Positions 31,484 through 41,213 of a stretch of DNA of 64,000 nucleotides are shown piece by piece. Where the stretch lies: positions 372,001 through 436,000 of the forward strand of contig JAEPQZ010000014.1 in NCBI GenBank assembly GCA_016758905.1. The letters run 5' to 3'. A program made the position numbers and the translations under genes. The notes beneath the pieces are model-generated. The model saw only the letters and a list, made by a program, of their open reading frames with translations, made no database searches and was not told where the DNA came from. The stretch's first letter is position 1; each line of letters starts with the position of its first letter. This DNA comes from Umbelopsis isabellina (taxonomy: Eukaryota; Mucoromycota; Umbelopsidomycetes; Umbelopsidales; Umbelopsidaceae).

Positions 31484-31960
31484 GTTGGATAGATACCGAC
31501 TACCTTTGAAGCTAAAAATAAAATAAAATTTCAACACCCCCATCAAGGTCAACTGCTTCCATGAGACTCCCTTGCGAAAATGTAATTTCCGCGGATCTTT
31601 TTTTTTGGGGGGCGAGAGGTGCCTATAAGCATGGCACACAAGCTTGTACCAGTTACAATAGAGTTGAGAAAGTTCTGATAATTGCGATTTCACCCAAACC
31701 ATCATTGCCTCGGCTTATTCAAGCGTTAACAGGTACACAGTGAAACCTACTCAGGGCTATCTTTAACCTTTGACATTTTAATATCCAAATTTTCATCCGA
31801 GCAAAAAAAAAATCCAATCCATATAATCCGCGGTAAGCCATGGCAACTTTACTATTCTCTTCTTTGTCTTTCATAAGCGGTCTTTTTCATAGAGGTCTTG
31901 ATTCTTGGAGCTTTGTTATATCCAATTTAAATCTTTGAGATCTCTCAAATCAAACCATCC
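31484..31960. other. intergenic promoter region of the alginate-lyase-domain gene
   Basis: Contains short T and A runs (TTTTTTTTGGGGGG near 31600, A9 near 31803) and a pyrimidine-rich stretch before the ATG at 31961. No other gene was seen. Confidence 0.4.
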
Positions 31961-33740
31961 ATGTTGATAACAAAAAAGAAACGGCTTTTCGCATTGGCAG
32001 CCATTGCGCTCATGTTCTTAGCGAGGCCTATTCTCGCCCAAGATGCAGCTGAAGAAATGAATGATTATCTTGACGATATAGACGATTCGGAAGAGTCAGA
32101 AGGAGGAGAGCCCGGTTCGGCAAACGGACCCGCTGGCTATCCATCTGGAGGATCGTCAGCACCATCACCATCGCCAGCTTCACCCGAGAATCCAGCTCCC
32201 AAGCCCAGTACATCGGCCGGAGCTCCAGTACCAACATCTACGAGATCAATTGAAAATATTGGTGGTTGGGCATACCCAGCTCCACAAGCCCGTGAACCTA
32301 CCGACGATATACCGGATGGTGTGTTTCCGTTCGTCCGAATGAAGGAAGACGATCTGCAAAGAAATAAGCTTCACAAAGACGATCCAGATCAGGGACTACA
32401 GACATCCCTCTGGTACTTGAAAACAAAATGTGACCGATATGTTAAAAACGACACAGTATTTTCCGTGGTCAATAAGGCCATCAATGCTCCAAGCAATAGT
32501 AGCCACGATTACATGTCTCTCGCTCGTTACTTCTGGCCTGATGACAAGCAACCTGATGGACTTCCCTACAAGCGTGTGGATGGTCATGTCAACCCGGAAA
32601 TTAAGACAGTTCCCGATTATAACATGTTCCGTGAAATGGTACGTAACAGGTTTTATTAAGTATTGTCATATGCAAGGGTACTAAACATTTGATTACTTTT
32701 AGGTCAAACATGTACAGTTTCTGTCTTTAGGCTATTATTATTTCGATAACGAGGCATATGCCGAACGTGCTATTAGACATGTTCACGCATGGTTCCTAGA
32801 CCCCAAGACAAGAATGAACCCTCACTTGCAATATGCTTCCATTATTCGTGGATACCAGATGGGACGTGCTAAAGGAATTATTGATTTCAGTGTCGTTCCC
32901 GATTTGTTGGACAGTATTGCCATACTTCAACACGCTAAAGCTTGGCCGCCACGCATGAGTGCTGGCTTGAGAGTGTGGTTCGCCTTGTATGCTGAATGGC
33001 TTTGGTCTAGTCCCAACGGTTACTATGAGAAGACTGCCCACAATAACCATGGTAAGAGTCGCCCGTTTTTGCAAATGACTATATTGCTGCTTCACATTTA
33101 TTAACATGTTATCGTTTATTCTTCAGGTACCTATTATGATGTACAGCAGATAGCAATCAGCCATTTCTTGGGACAAGACGCCAAAGCTCTCCAAGTGGCA
33201 CAAAATGCTACTTCCAGCCGCATTGCCCAACAAATTTTGAGCTCCGGAGAACAATACTTTGAGACAGATCGTCCCTTCTCCTGGTTCTACAGTATTTTCA
33301 ATCTTCGTGGCATGTTCCAACTTGCTGAAATGGCAGAACATGTTAATATTGATTTATGGAACTACCAGACGGTTGATGGAAAGTCTATCAAGAACGCCTT
33401 GGACTACTTGCTACCCAGTGCCATCAACAACACTCTTTGGGAGTTCTCCAATACACAAGGGTTTGCTGCCTCTGCACATTTAGTCGAAGTGCTACAAAAG
33501 GCATACATTGTTTATGGCAGCCCAGAATACTACAAGCTAAGCCGTATGGTGGGAGATCAGCATGGTATGTTGTACAATGTCACTCGCCTGACTATGTCTT
33601 GGGATAGCATGAAAGATGAAGCTACCAATCATGTATTGACCACCAGTGGCAAGAAGTCAGCCGCATCCATTGCCGGTGCTTCCGGTTTGATAACAATGGC
33701 ACTTGTCGGTCTGACCATGTTTGTTCCTGCATTCTGGTAG
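31961..33740 (+). CDS. secreted alginate-lyase-domain protein, probably GPI-anchored
   Basis: Three exons. Residues 1-26 form a signal peptide (KRLFALAAIALMFLARPILA). An acidic and Pro/Ser-rich linker of about 75 residues follows. The catalytic module resembles the alginate lyase family (PF05426-like): VFPFVRMKEDDLQ, LGYYYFDNEAYAERAIRHVH, WFLDPKTRMNPHLQYA, GYQMGRAKGIIDF, then NNHGTYYDVQQIAISHFLGQ with the Asn-Asn-His active-site motif, and FYSIFNLRGMFQLAEMAEH. The C-terminus is a Ser/Lys spacer and a hydrophobic end (GLITMALVGLTMFVPAFW), as in GPI-anchor signals. Substrate is unknown; fungal members may act on the organism's own uronic-acid polymers (Mucoromycota walls contain glucuronans), which is inference. 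Confidence 0.87.
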
Positions 33741-33786
33741 ATTGGTCAGTTAGATCTTTCAGGCTGTTTTTGCCTGTACTAATGCC

Positions 33787-33813
33787 AAAAAAAAAAAAAA
33801 AAAAAAAAAAAAA
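33787..33813 (+). repeat. poly-A homopolymer (27 nt)
   Basis: An uninterrupted 27-nt A run 47 bp after the stop of the alginate-lyase-domain gene, on its sense strand. It could be templated poly-A in the 3' UTR or the mark of a retroposition event; no target-site duplication was seen. Confidence 0.9.
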
Positions 33814-34107
33814 GACATGAACGCTATGTAACAAACTATTATGACTATCATCTAGTCTTCAAACTTTTCATTTGCTCGATAACTTTGTTACCAAAACACG
33901 CACGTTAAGCAGACACTGTTTGGGTTAATAAACTTATTTTTTTATAAATGTTTTGGGTTTCTGTTTGGGAAAAAACACGAAAAAAAGGATAAGAACAATA
34001 ATTCTACAAAGACCATGTCCATTCTTTCCTTCTTGAGCAAAATCGGGTTATGTCTACTTTAGGTTTTGAGATTGTGTGTTGAAAAGAAAGGAAGGGAAGA
34101 GCATCAA
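33814..34107. other. 3' flanks of convergent genes
   Basis: AT-rich spacer between the alginate-lyase-domain gene and NDUFA9. Nothing beyond short A and T runs was seen. Confidence 0.4.
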
Positions 34108-35671
34108 TTAATCGATGACGTGGTAAACTCCCTTCTTAACTTGGCCCTCGCCCTTCTCGTATGGAAGATCAAACACAGCTGTGCTTCTGAATCTTCTCAA
34201 GAATTGAAGTGCAACAGCATCCAAATCTGTTGGCTCAATGTAAAGGTCAGCGAAGGTGAGCGCTCCTGGAGTAGGCTTGTCATCAAGAGTCATCTATAAA
34301 TGATAGAATGCGTTAGTGATCGGGCGATTGGCAACATTGAAAACATTCATTGTTCACGTACTCTTTCAATAAGATCAGGGCTGATCATTTGGTTGTAAGG
34401 GAACTTGTCCAAAACAGATGCTGCCAACTTGGCCACAGAAGTGGGCAAGTTGTAGGTGGGCAAAGGCTTCTTGCTAATTTCGCGAGCAATGTCGAAAAGT
34501 TGTTGGTAAGAATATTCCTTGGGTCCGTAGAATTCATAAGTCTTGCCCATGGTGCTCTCAGCACCCAAGATCACCTCCAAAGCTTGAGCGACATCAATAG
34601 CGTAAACAGGGCGAATCTTTGCCTGGGACTCATTAACCCAAAATTGCCATCCTTCACCAGTTCCAATTCTGTTCAAGAAACGATCCTCTTGGCCGTACAT
34701 GGTACCGGGGCGCACGATAGTGGTATCAGGGATGATCTCACGAACAGCCTTCTCACCCTTGGCCTTGCTTCGAAGGAATGCAGAAGTTGAGTCTTCATTG
34801 GCGTTCAAAGATGAAACTTGAACAAGTCTAGCGACATCATTCTCGGCACAAGCCTCAGCGATAGCACGTGCACCATCAACATGGACTTGATCGAATGAGA
34901 AATTCCTGGCAACCAATGTTATTGAACTCATCCCATTGACAATGCATTTAAAAAGAAAGCCTTTAAACATACTTGGTCTCGTAATCGCGTCCAACCAAGT
35001 TGTAAACGATATCAGAGTGTCGAACGCATTCATTGATAGTCTCACGGTTCTTAAGGTCAAACTCTAAAGGAATGATTTGACCGAGATCACCGGTGACTCT
35101 CAAGTGTCTAGCTTCTTCAGAATCGCGGAAAGGAACAACGACCTGTGTACCTTGTTGAGCTGTATAGATTACAATTGGTTATTAGTCGATTCGTAACTTT
35201 TTAACGATATACTGAGTTCAGCTCGTACCAAGTCGGTGCACAACATATCGTCCAAGGAAACCAGTGCATCCGAAAACAGTTGCAATGTGTCCATTGGAGG
35301 TGGAGCTAGATGAAAGAAGGTTAGCTAACAGAGCAAGTGAATGTAAAGTGCGTTTGGACTGTGACATACCGGCCACCGCCACCCTGTCTAATGAAGGGTT
35401 GACCAGTCTTTCTTCTCAACATGAGGTCATGAATGAGTCTCTGTGTAAGATACGTGGTGGTTAAAACTCGAGCATCTTTGTATGCAATTAGCATTGTTTT
35501 GACGTGCTAACCTTTTGTTCCAGTGAAGTAGCAGAAGCCTTGATGGCATTTGCACACGCCTTATGGCGCATCTCTAAATGTAAGGTTGAAAATATATGAG
35601 CATGTTGTTTAATATGAATTTATCACAAGTTTCGCCTAGGACGTACGCTTAGTGGCGACGGATGCAAGCAT
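34108..35671 (-). CDS. NDUFA9: NADH dehydrogenase (complex I) 39-kDa subunit NDUFA9-like
   Basis: A multi-exon gene starting MLASVATKR, plausibly a mitochondrial presequence. The Rossmann dinucleotide motif is HIATVFGCTGFLGRYVVHRL, then QGTQVVVPFRDSEEARHLRV, VTGDLGQIIPLEFDLKN and SDIVYNLVGRDYETKNFSFD. The SDR-like core continues with VSSLNANEDSTSAFLRSKAK (NDUFA9 keeps a modified catalytic region) and TIVRPGTMYGQEDRFLNRIG. It ends KGVYHVID. NDUFA9 binds NADPH structurally at the junction of the complex I arms. Its presence means respiratory complex I is expected in this organism, unlike in Saccharomyces. It diverges from the FET-type gene across 185 bp containing a CRE palindrome. Confidence 0.93.
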
Positions 35672-35732
35672 GTTGAGCAGATCTTGGAAAAAGCAAAACA
35701 GCCTGCAACTTGGGATAATATCTTAACACCGT

Positions 35733-35756
35733 GACGTCACAAAATTTTGTGACGTC
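35733..35756. promoter_or_regulatory. 24-bp perfect palindrome with CRE sites in a bidirectional promoter
   Basis: GACGTCACAAAA is followed directly by its exact reverse complement TTTTGTGACGTC. The left arm lies within a full CRE octamer TGACGTCA (35732-35739), and the right arm gives a TGACGTC heptamer on + and the matching GACGTCA on -. It sits 62 bp upstream of the NDUFA9 start and 101 bp upstream of the FET-type start. TGACGTCA is the known site of ATF/CREB-type bZIP factors. Confidence 0.75.
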
Positions 35757-35856
35757 TATTGCCAGTGAGTGCAACGCTTGGGTTTTGACGGTAGGCTTCA
35801 AGTGGCTTGCCGTGGCTCCCTTTAGTCCTTTCTATTCACTTAGCGCAAAATAAAAA

Positions 35857-37387
35857 ATGGCCCATCAGCAAGACCCCAGTGACAATGCTCAGCCGGACCA
35901 AGCTGGCTATGGAAACCAGCCACAATGTACTTTGACACTGGGAACAGAGATTTTATAAAGTTTTAAATGGCCCAAAATCTCACCCTTGTTTTGAACCTGT
36001 TAGACGATCAAAGTGCGTATGCTGGCTATGACTACTCCGCGTACTATCAAGACCCTTCCGCTTATTCACAGCAAGGTTATGATGCGTCTGCGTACGGACA
36101 ACAATCATATGGATCAGGGTATGGTGGTAGTGGCGGCGACGACAAAAGCCAAGGTTACAGCAGCAGGTATGGTAGCGGAGGCGGAAGTGGAGGCTACCGA
36201 GACAGAGAAAGCGGGCGCGACAATGACCGCTATGGTGATTCTCGTGGATCATACTCGTCTCGAAGAGATAATTACCAAGATCAAGGTTCACGAAACGAAT
36301 CATGTACGCACAAAATCTCACTTTTTGACTGACTGGGTCATTCTGTCGCCGTTGTACTGACATCCAATATTTAACAGCTGAATCTGGCATGGAGAAATCT
36401 CATGATACTATTTACATCACAAACCTCCCCGATACGGTGACCGAGGAGAAACTCGCAGAGGTTTTTGGATCAATTGGTATCATCAAGCACGATAGAAAGG
36501 CAGACAAACCGAAAAGTATGTCAATCTGTCACCTGTTTGATCGCATACCGGTCCTTACTAATTTGCTAAACTTGTATTTCTTCAGTTTGGATCTATACAG
36601 ACAAAGCTACCGGCAAACCGAAAGGCGATGGTATGTTCAAATCAGGTTATACTTGAAAAGGATTCTCCAACTTGAACCGATGATTTACCCCATTTTTTTT
36701 TAAAGCTACTATCACCTATGATGATCCACCGACCGCTGATGCTGCTATAGAGTGGTTTGGAAACAAGGACTTTATGGGCAACATCATCTCTGTTGATAAG
36801 GCACAGAGAAAGGCTTGGACTGGTGCCCAAGGAGGAGGTGGTGGTGGTGGCCGTGGCGGCCGAGGTGGCGGCCGAGGTGGTTATGGAGGTGGTGGTGGTG
36901 GCTATGGAGGCGGCGGTCGAGGTGATGACCGTGGTGGTAGAGGTCCTCCCCCACCCCGTGACGGTGATTGGACTTGCGAGAGGTAAGCATGCAGGTTCTT
37001 CAATGTAGCCACGTTCGTCATGCACTAACACGTATGCGTTACAGCTGTGGAATCAATAACTTTGCCAGAAACAGAACAGAATGCTTCAAGTGCAAAGCAG
37101 CTCGGCCTGCTTCCACGTTGCAATCTACTGGTGGTGGCGGTGACCGAGGTGGTGACCGAGGCTACCGCGGCCGAAGAGATTATGGCGACGATAAATACTC
37201 ACGAGGCGGCAATGCATACTCTCGTGGTGGTGGTGGTGGTGACCGCGGCGGCGATCGCGGAAGCAGCTATGGTGGTCGCGGTTCAGACAGACGGGACAGA
37301 GACGAACATGGTCGCCACTCTGGTGGAGGTCGTGATAATGACAGTAGAAGCAACGATCGTAGAGAAAGAAGAGATCGGCCATATTAG
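35857..37387 (+). CDS. FET-type RNA-binding protein (RRM, RanBP2 zinc finger, RGG)
   Basis: Six exons. The N-terminus is a Gln/Tyr/Ser/Gly-rich, prion-like tract ([32 protein letters not shown]) followed by an RGG/SYR-rich stretch. The RRM is [20 protein letters not shown] through [20 protein letters not shown] and [14 protein letters not shown] glycine/arginine box follows, then the RanBP2-type finger [20 protein letters not shown] with CKAARP (C-x2-C-x10-C-x2-C), and a final RGG tail ending RRERRDRPY. This is the domain order of animal FUS/EWS/TAF15 and plant TAF15. Those proteins bind nascent RNA, couple transcription to splicing and phase-separate. The low-complexity start is shorter than in human FUS. 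Confidence 0.9.
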
Positions 37388-38101
37388 GCTCGCCAAGATG
37401 TAGATTTTACTTGAGCAGAAATCTTTCTTTTTAAAATTCCTTATATATAAAACAAAATGATATTGAATGAAGAAAAGGAAATGGAAAGTAGTGAAAATAG
37501 CAGAAACGTCGCATGCTTTTTCATAGTTAATATGTACATAATTGTGTTCACTGTGTTGACTGCACCAACGGCGACAATGGCGATAATTGTGCCAATGTTT
37601 CCAAGGGCTGGTGCATTATTTGCACCAACGGCATTGAATACAGCTAATGGTGCTACTTAGATTTGACTGCCTTGGCAGCGCCAAATATGTTGACTGAATA
37701 AAATCATGCTGTATGGTGATAATTGTGTTATTTGAGTTTGTTGACGGTGACCTTCCTTCTTTTCTTCCGTCGTTCATGCTTTCTGATTCCCAGAAAATCG
37801 ATATTTGCGTGAAAGGCATAGCAATAACTAACATGTTGTTCTGCTTATGTCTCCTAATTCGAAGATATGTATGTGATCTGGTTTGTCAAGATGGTTTATG
37901 CGCGAGCCATACCTAACGACATGGCGCCGGTAGCGGGAAGTAGATCTTTAAAATGATATCGATCACACCTGTTGTAAGTTGTGATTTGTCGTAACTGTGG
38001 CCAATATAACGCTACAGTGTCTTTGCTGACGATAAAAACTATAGGTAGGATAATGGAAATCGCATCAGTGACAATGATAACGGCGACAATGTCCTTGCAT
38101 A
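37388..38101. other. convergent 3' flanks, no gene recognised
   Basis: Between the FET-type gene and the FBXO31-like gene. A stretch around 37555-37650 is open on the minus strand and would encode a hydrophobic Ala/Val/Asn-rich peptide without a start codon. No gene is supported. Confidence 0.4.
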
Positions 38102-39155
38102 TTATACAACACGAGCCTTACGTTCACAATTGATCAAGCTCTCATTTTCGAATCCATGAAAGGCAATATGACCGAGGGCTTCGTAGACGATTGCTCCATT
38201 AAAATCATTATCGGTGCACTGACGAATAGGACGACTGACATCTGCTAACCAGCTCCATTCGCTGCGGGGAATATTGGCATCTCCTGTAACTTTGACGGCT
38301 CGCAAATACTCTCGGGGCTGATCATACTGCAATAAGACATACTCCATGCCATGCCCGCCATAAAATGAAGTAAATAATCCTGTAGGGAAATTTGAAGCAG
38401 CAGGGAATAGTGTTTTGTTGCATAATTTAGTAAAATTGTTCTCCAATCGGGTCTGTTGTCCAGTTATACACAAACCGAACGCTGACTGATCTGGCAAATA
38501 ATGATCCATGGTGTCAGGATTGGTAGAATGGTTCCAAAGCAATTTGCACTCTGGGTGTGGCTGCAATATACATGGTCTGAGATGAAGCTTTAGTGCACGT
38601 ACACCTCCGCCAATAAAGTCTATTTTTGGCATACTATGGCCAGCAGGATGGCATTCGATAGAGAAGCTTAGATTGGCAGAAGCTTTACGATTAGGTTCTT
38701 CCAGTATCATGACCTGAAGATTTCCTGCCCATGGTCGATGTTCATGAAGCGTTGGTGGCGACTCAAGTAGTGTTCCACGAATCATGTTGTGCAATGGATC
38801 CCACTGCACTGTGAGTAGGGAGCCGAAAAATGCTTGATCTCCTATACTTGGCGGTTAATTGATATTTTCCTTACAAGCATAATGATAAATTTCAGTCAAA
38901 CTTGCCTTGCCATACTCCAAGCATCCAAGCATATTTATGCAATAGACCAGTATACAAGTCGCGATACGAAAGGCTGCTCTTATCATAGCTAGTATTAACC
39001 TCGTCAACACCGGAGTTTCGGCAATGCAGTGCCCAAAGGGAATCGCATAGTGATATTTTGTGGTAATGCGAGCATGTCAAACCAAACTTAGAGAGCGCTA
39101 CAGCATCCAGATTCCGTAGAATATGAACAATTAGCTCATTTGGCAACGACTGCAT
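38102..39155 (-). CDS. FBXO31-like F-box protein
   Basis: Two exons joined by an intron with a GC donor (AAG|GCAAGT) at about 38907. Exon 1 begins MQSLPNELIVHILRNLDAVA, an F-box, and ends with YRDLYTGLLHKYAWMLGVWQ. Exon 2 continues GDQAFFGSLLTVQWDPLHNM, and the C-terminal half has PTGLFTSFYGGHGMEYVLLQ and LRAVKVTGDANIPRSEWSW, the conserved substrate-binding region of FBXO31. FBXO31 is an SCF substrate receptor that in animals targets cyclin D1 and proteins with C-terminal amide damage. Length of about 330 residues is shorter than human FBXO31. The ATG at 39155 is the first in-frame Met and directly precedes the F-box. Confidence 0.87.
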
Positions 39156-41072
39156 GCCTTCAATACGGTACTGGCAAACTGGCTGGCTGATATCCCCAAA
39201 AAGTGTCGAAGCAATATAAATTTTCAACTTTGCTTATGGCGACATAATGGTGTGTTACTCCGCATATGAGTAAGAGTGAAGTCATTTATCAAGGGCTATA
39301 TAGCTTAATTTTGCGGCAAAGGGGGCTTGTTATAAGCTTATTGGCGTAACTTGACTGGTATTCTATACAAGCTACCTAAGGCTGCTGCGTCTTCCTGGAC
39401 GTGAGTATACAACAATGCCCCTTTTAAAAGGCAAGTACAGACTTAATAGCTGAAGAAAGCTTTCAAAAAAAAAATGGTTATTTTGGCATCTATGCGGTTG
39501 GATAAAGTTGGAACTACATGGATGACCTTATTGTGTTGTTAGTTTTTTATTTATTATCACCACAGCAAGGTCTATAACAGGTTTTGCGAAGACCTGAACG
39601 CACAACATTATATGAACCATTAAGTGTAAATCTACTGATTGTCTTGGTCGTTATGTGTGTTTCTACATATGACCCCATGGCCGAGAACTCGGATCTACAC
39701 AGATCCAAGAGGCGGGAAAGGCGTTTATGCATGAGCCAATGAACGGTTCTGTCTGGCTGCTGGTTTCTCGAACCAATCCACATTGAAAACATTTTCTATT
39801 TCTGGCAAGAAATAAGATAAGCAAACGATATGACAAACTGCTCTACTGATACGTGTTTTCTGTAATTTGAGAGCATGAGTCCTCGCTATGGATGGTGTGT
39901 TGAGCTGCTCGATGGTTCTTGGTTAATGGAATCGGTTCTGCTTTGTGGTGTCGACTCTAATGACGCTAAACCAGGCATTTTCATTTATCATTTAGGACTC
40001 AATATAAATATCAAAAAGAATAAAAAAAAATTCAATGAAAGGTAATACGCACAAAGAAAAATCAATGCAGTTCTTAAGAGCTCCACGCTTAGTATGATTT
40101 ACCACACGTGGAAAGAATCTTAGTACAAGGTTCTCTACAACAGTACTAAAGTTCATACTTATAGGATTGACCACAGCAACCCAGTGTCGGGGTTTAGGCA
40201 GCACGAAAATCAGGTCATGGAGGGAGTAAAAATGCAAAGAAGACGGTTTGACCGTCAACCCGTTAAATTTTGTTTTCGTGGAATTCTGAAAGTTGATATT
40301 GAATACGTTACCATGATCGTGAAATTGTTTAGGGTCTAGTAGACTTACATAATAGTGTAACAAGGGCCAAGACTGAGAGTTGGTTGCAAACAGGTTGAAA
40401 TCAATACATGTGAGAGCGAGAGCGAAAATGATGAGGCGGTGGAAATAGCGAAAACAAGCCAAACTGAATAAAAATAGCACGTTGCTTGCGGTTTGGTTTC
40501 CATGAAAACGATAAAGATAATCGGATTTCGCAACTGCCCATAACCGGAGGGTTAACAGTGGAGCGGGAAAATCTTTGGTGTAGTACAAGCGAGCTTGTGG
40601 TGTGTATTGTATGTAAATAAAAATCAACAACAGAATACTGCATTGGTACCAGATTGAAGTGGGTTAGTAGATTTAAAATAAATAACGCTTGGAAGAGTTT
40701 TTTGTTACATCGTCAAAACGATAATTGGAATTCTTTTAATGGCGAAAGGCAGCTATAAAACCATAGGTTAAAATGAAGTTTAATAATATTATTATAGTTA
40801 CGAGTTGCAGCCAGCCTATTGCAAAAGAACTATAGCTAAGTTCTTAGAATTGGCATATGATGACGTGGTGAGCCATGAGAATTCCCTTCATCAACAAACA
40901 ACACAAAAGGCTTATTGAAGGGATCTTTCTCAATGGATATGCGCGGAGTATCCAACGGCCCCATGACCAATATCTTTTCGTCCAACCTTTCCTTGAGTAT
41001 TTTTTGGGTTGTGTAATTTTCGACCCACTTGTTTCTTCCTTCTTCTTTCTCTCCTCTATCTCCAACATTAAT
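39156..41072. other. gene-poor 1.9 kb, no gene recognised
   Basis: AT-rich. A 212-codon minus-strand frame at 39992-40630 has no ATG near its start, is very rich in F, L and Y, and has no domain, so I do not call it. A CACGTG occurs at about 40106. No tRNA, repeat family or transposon was identified. Confidence 0.45.
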
Positions 41073-41213
41073 ATGGCTTGCTGTCTGGAATCAACAAAAC
41101 CTGCGAGGGATACGCAAAAATTTACTACACAGGCCAAGGAATCAAATTATTGTTTCAAGCACAAGGTCTACTTTCCAGGAACTTGGTGCCCAAAATGCGG
41201 CAGCCGAGTTTAG
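41073..41213 (+). CDS. 46-residue protein with C-terminal zinc-ribbon-like cysteines
   Basis: ATG at 41073 to TAG at 41213. The product starts MACCLESTKPARDTQKFTTQ and ends CFKHKVYFPGTWCPKCGSRV. The end has a Cys-x3-His-like start and a CPKC knuckle (C-x11-C-x2-C). The 40 bases before the ATG are almost pure pyrimidine (CTTCTTTCTCTCCTCTATC), typical of leaders of expressed genes in such fungi. No family is recognised, and a further upstream exon cannot be excluded because the frame stays open from 40875. Confidence 0.45.
   Translation: MACCLESTKPARDTQKFTTQAKESNYCFKHKVYFPGTWCPKCGSRV

Noticed and set aside
33787-33813. Poly-A run as evidence for a retroposed gene copy
   Set aside because: The preceding gene has introns and no target-site duplication is visible, so the run is better explained as a homopolymer in the 3' UTR.
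37430-37660. Minus-strand Ala/Val/Asn-rich hydrophobic frame downstream of the FET-type gene
   Set aside because: No ATG, a stop directly before it and no acceptor giving a longer frame; it probably reflects the short GGTGCA/TGCACC repeats.
39660-39790. tRNA-like stretches (CCATGGCCGAGAACTCGG; GGTTCGAGAAACC on the other strand)
   Set aside because: The A-box-like and B-box-like parts are on opposite strands and do not fold into a cloverleaf.
39992-40630. 212-codon minus-strand open frame
   Set aside because: It has no ATG near its start, is extremely rich in F, L and Y as expected for AT-rich non-coding DNA, and shows no domain or splice structure.
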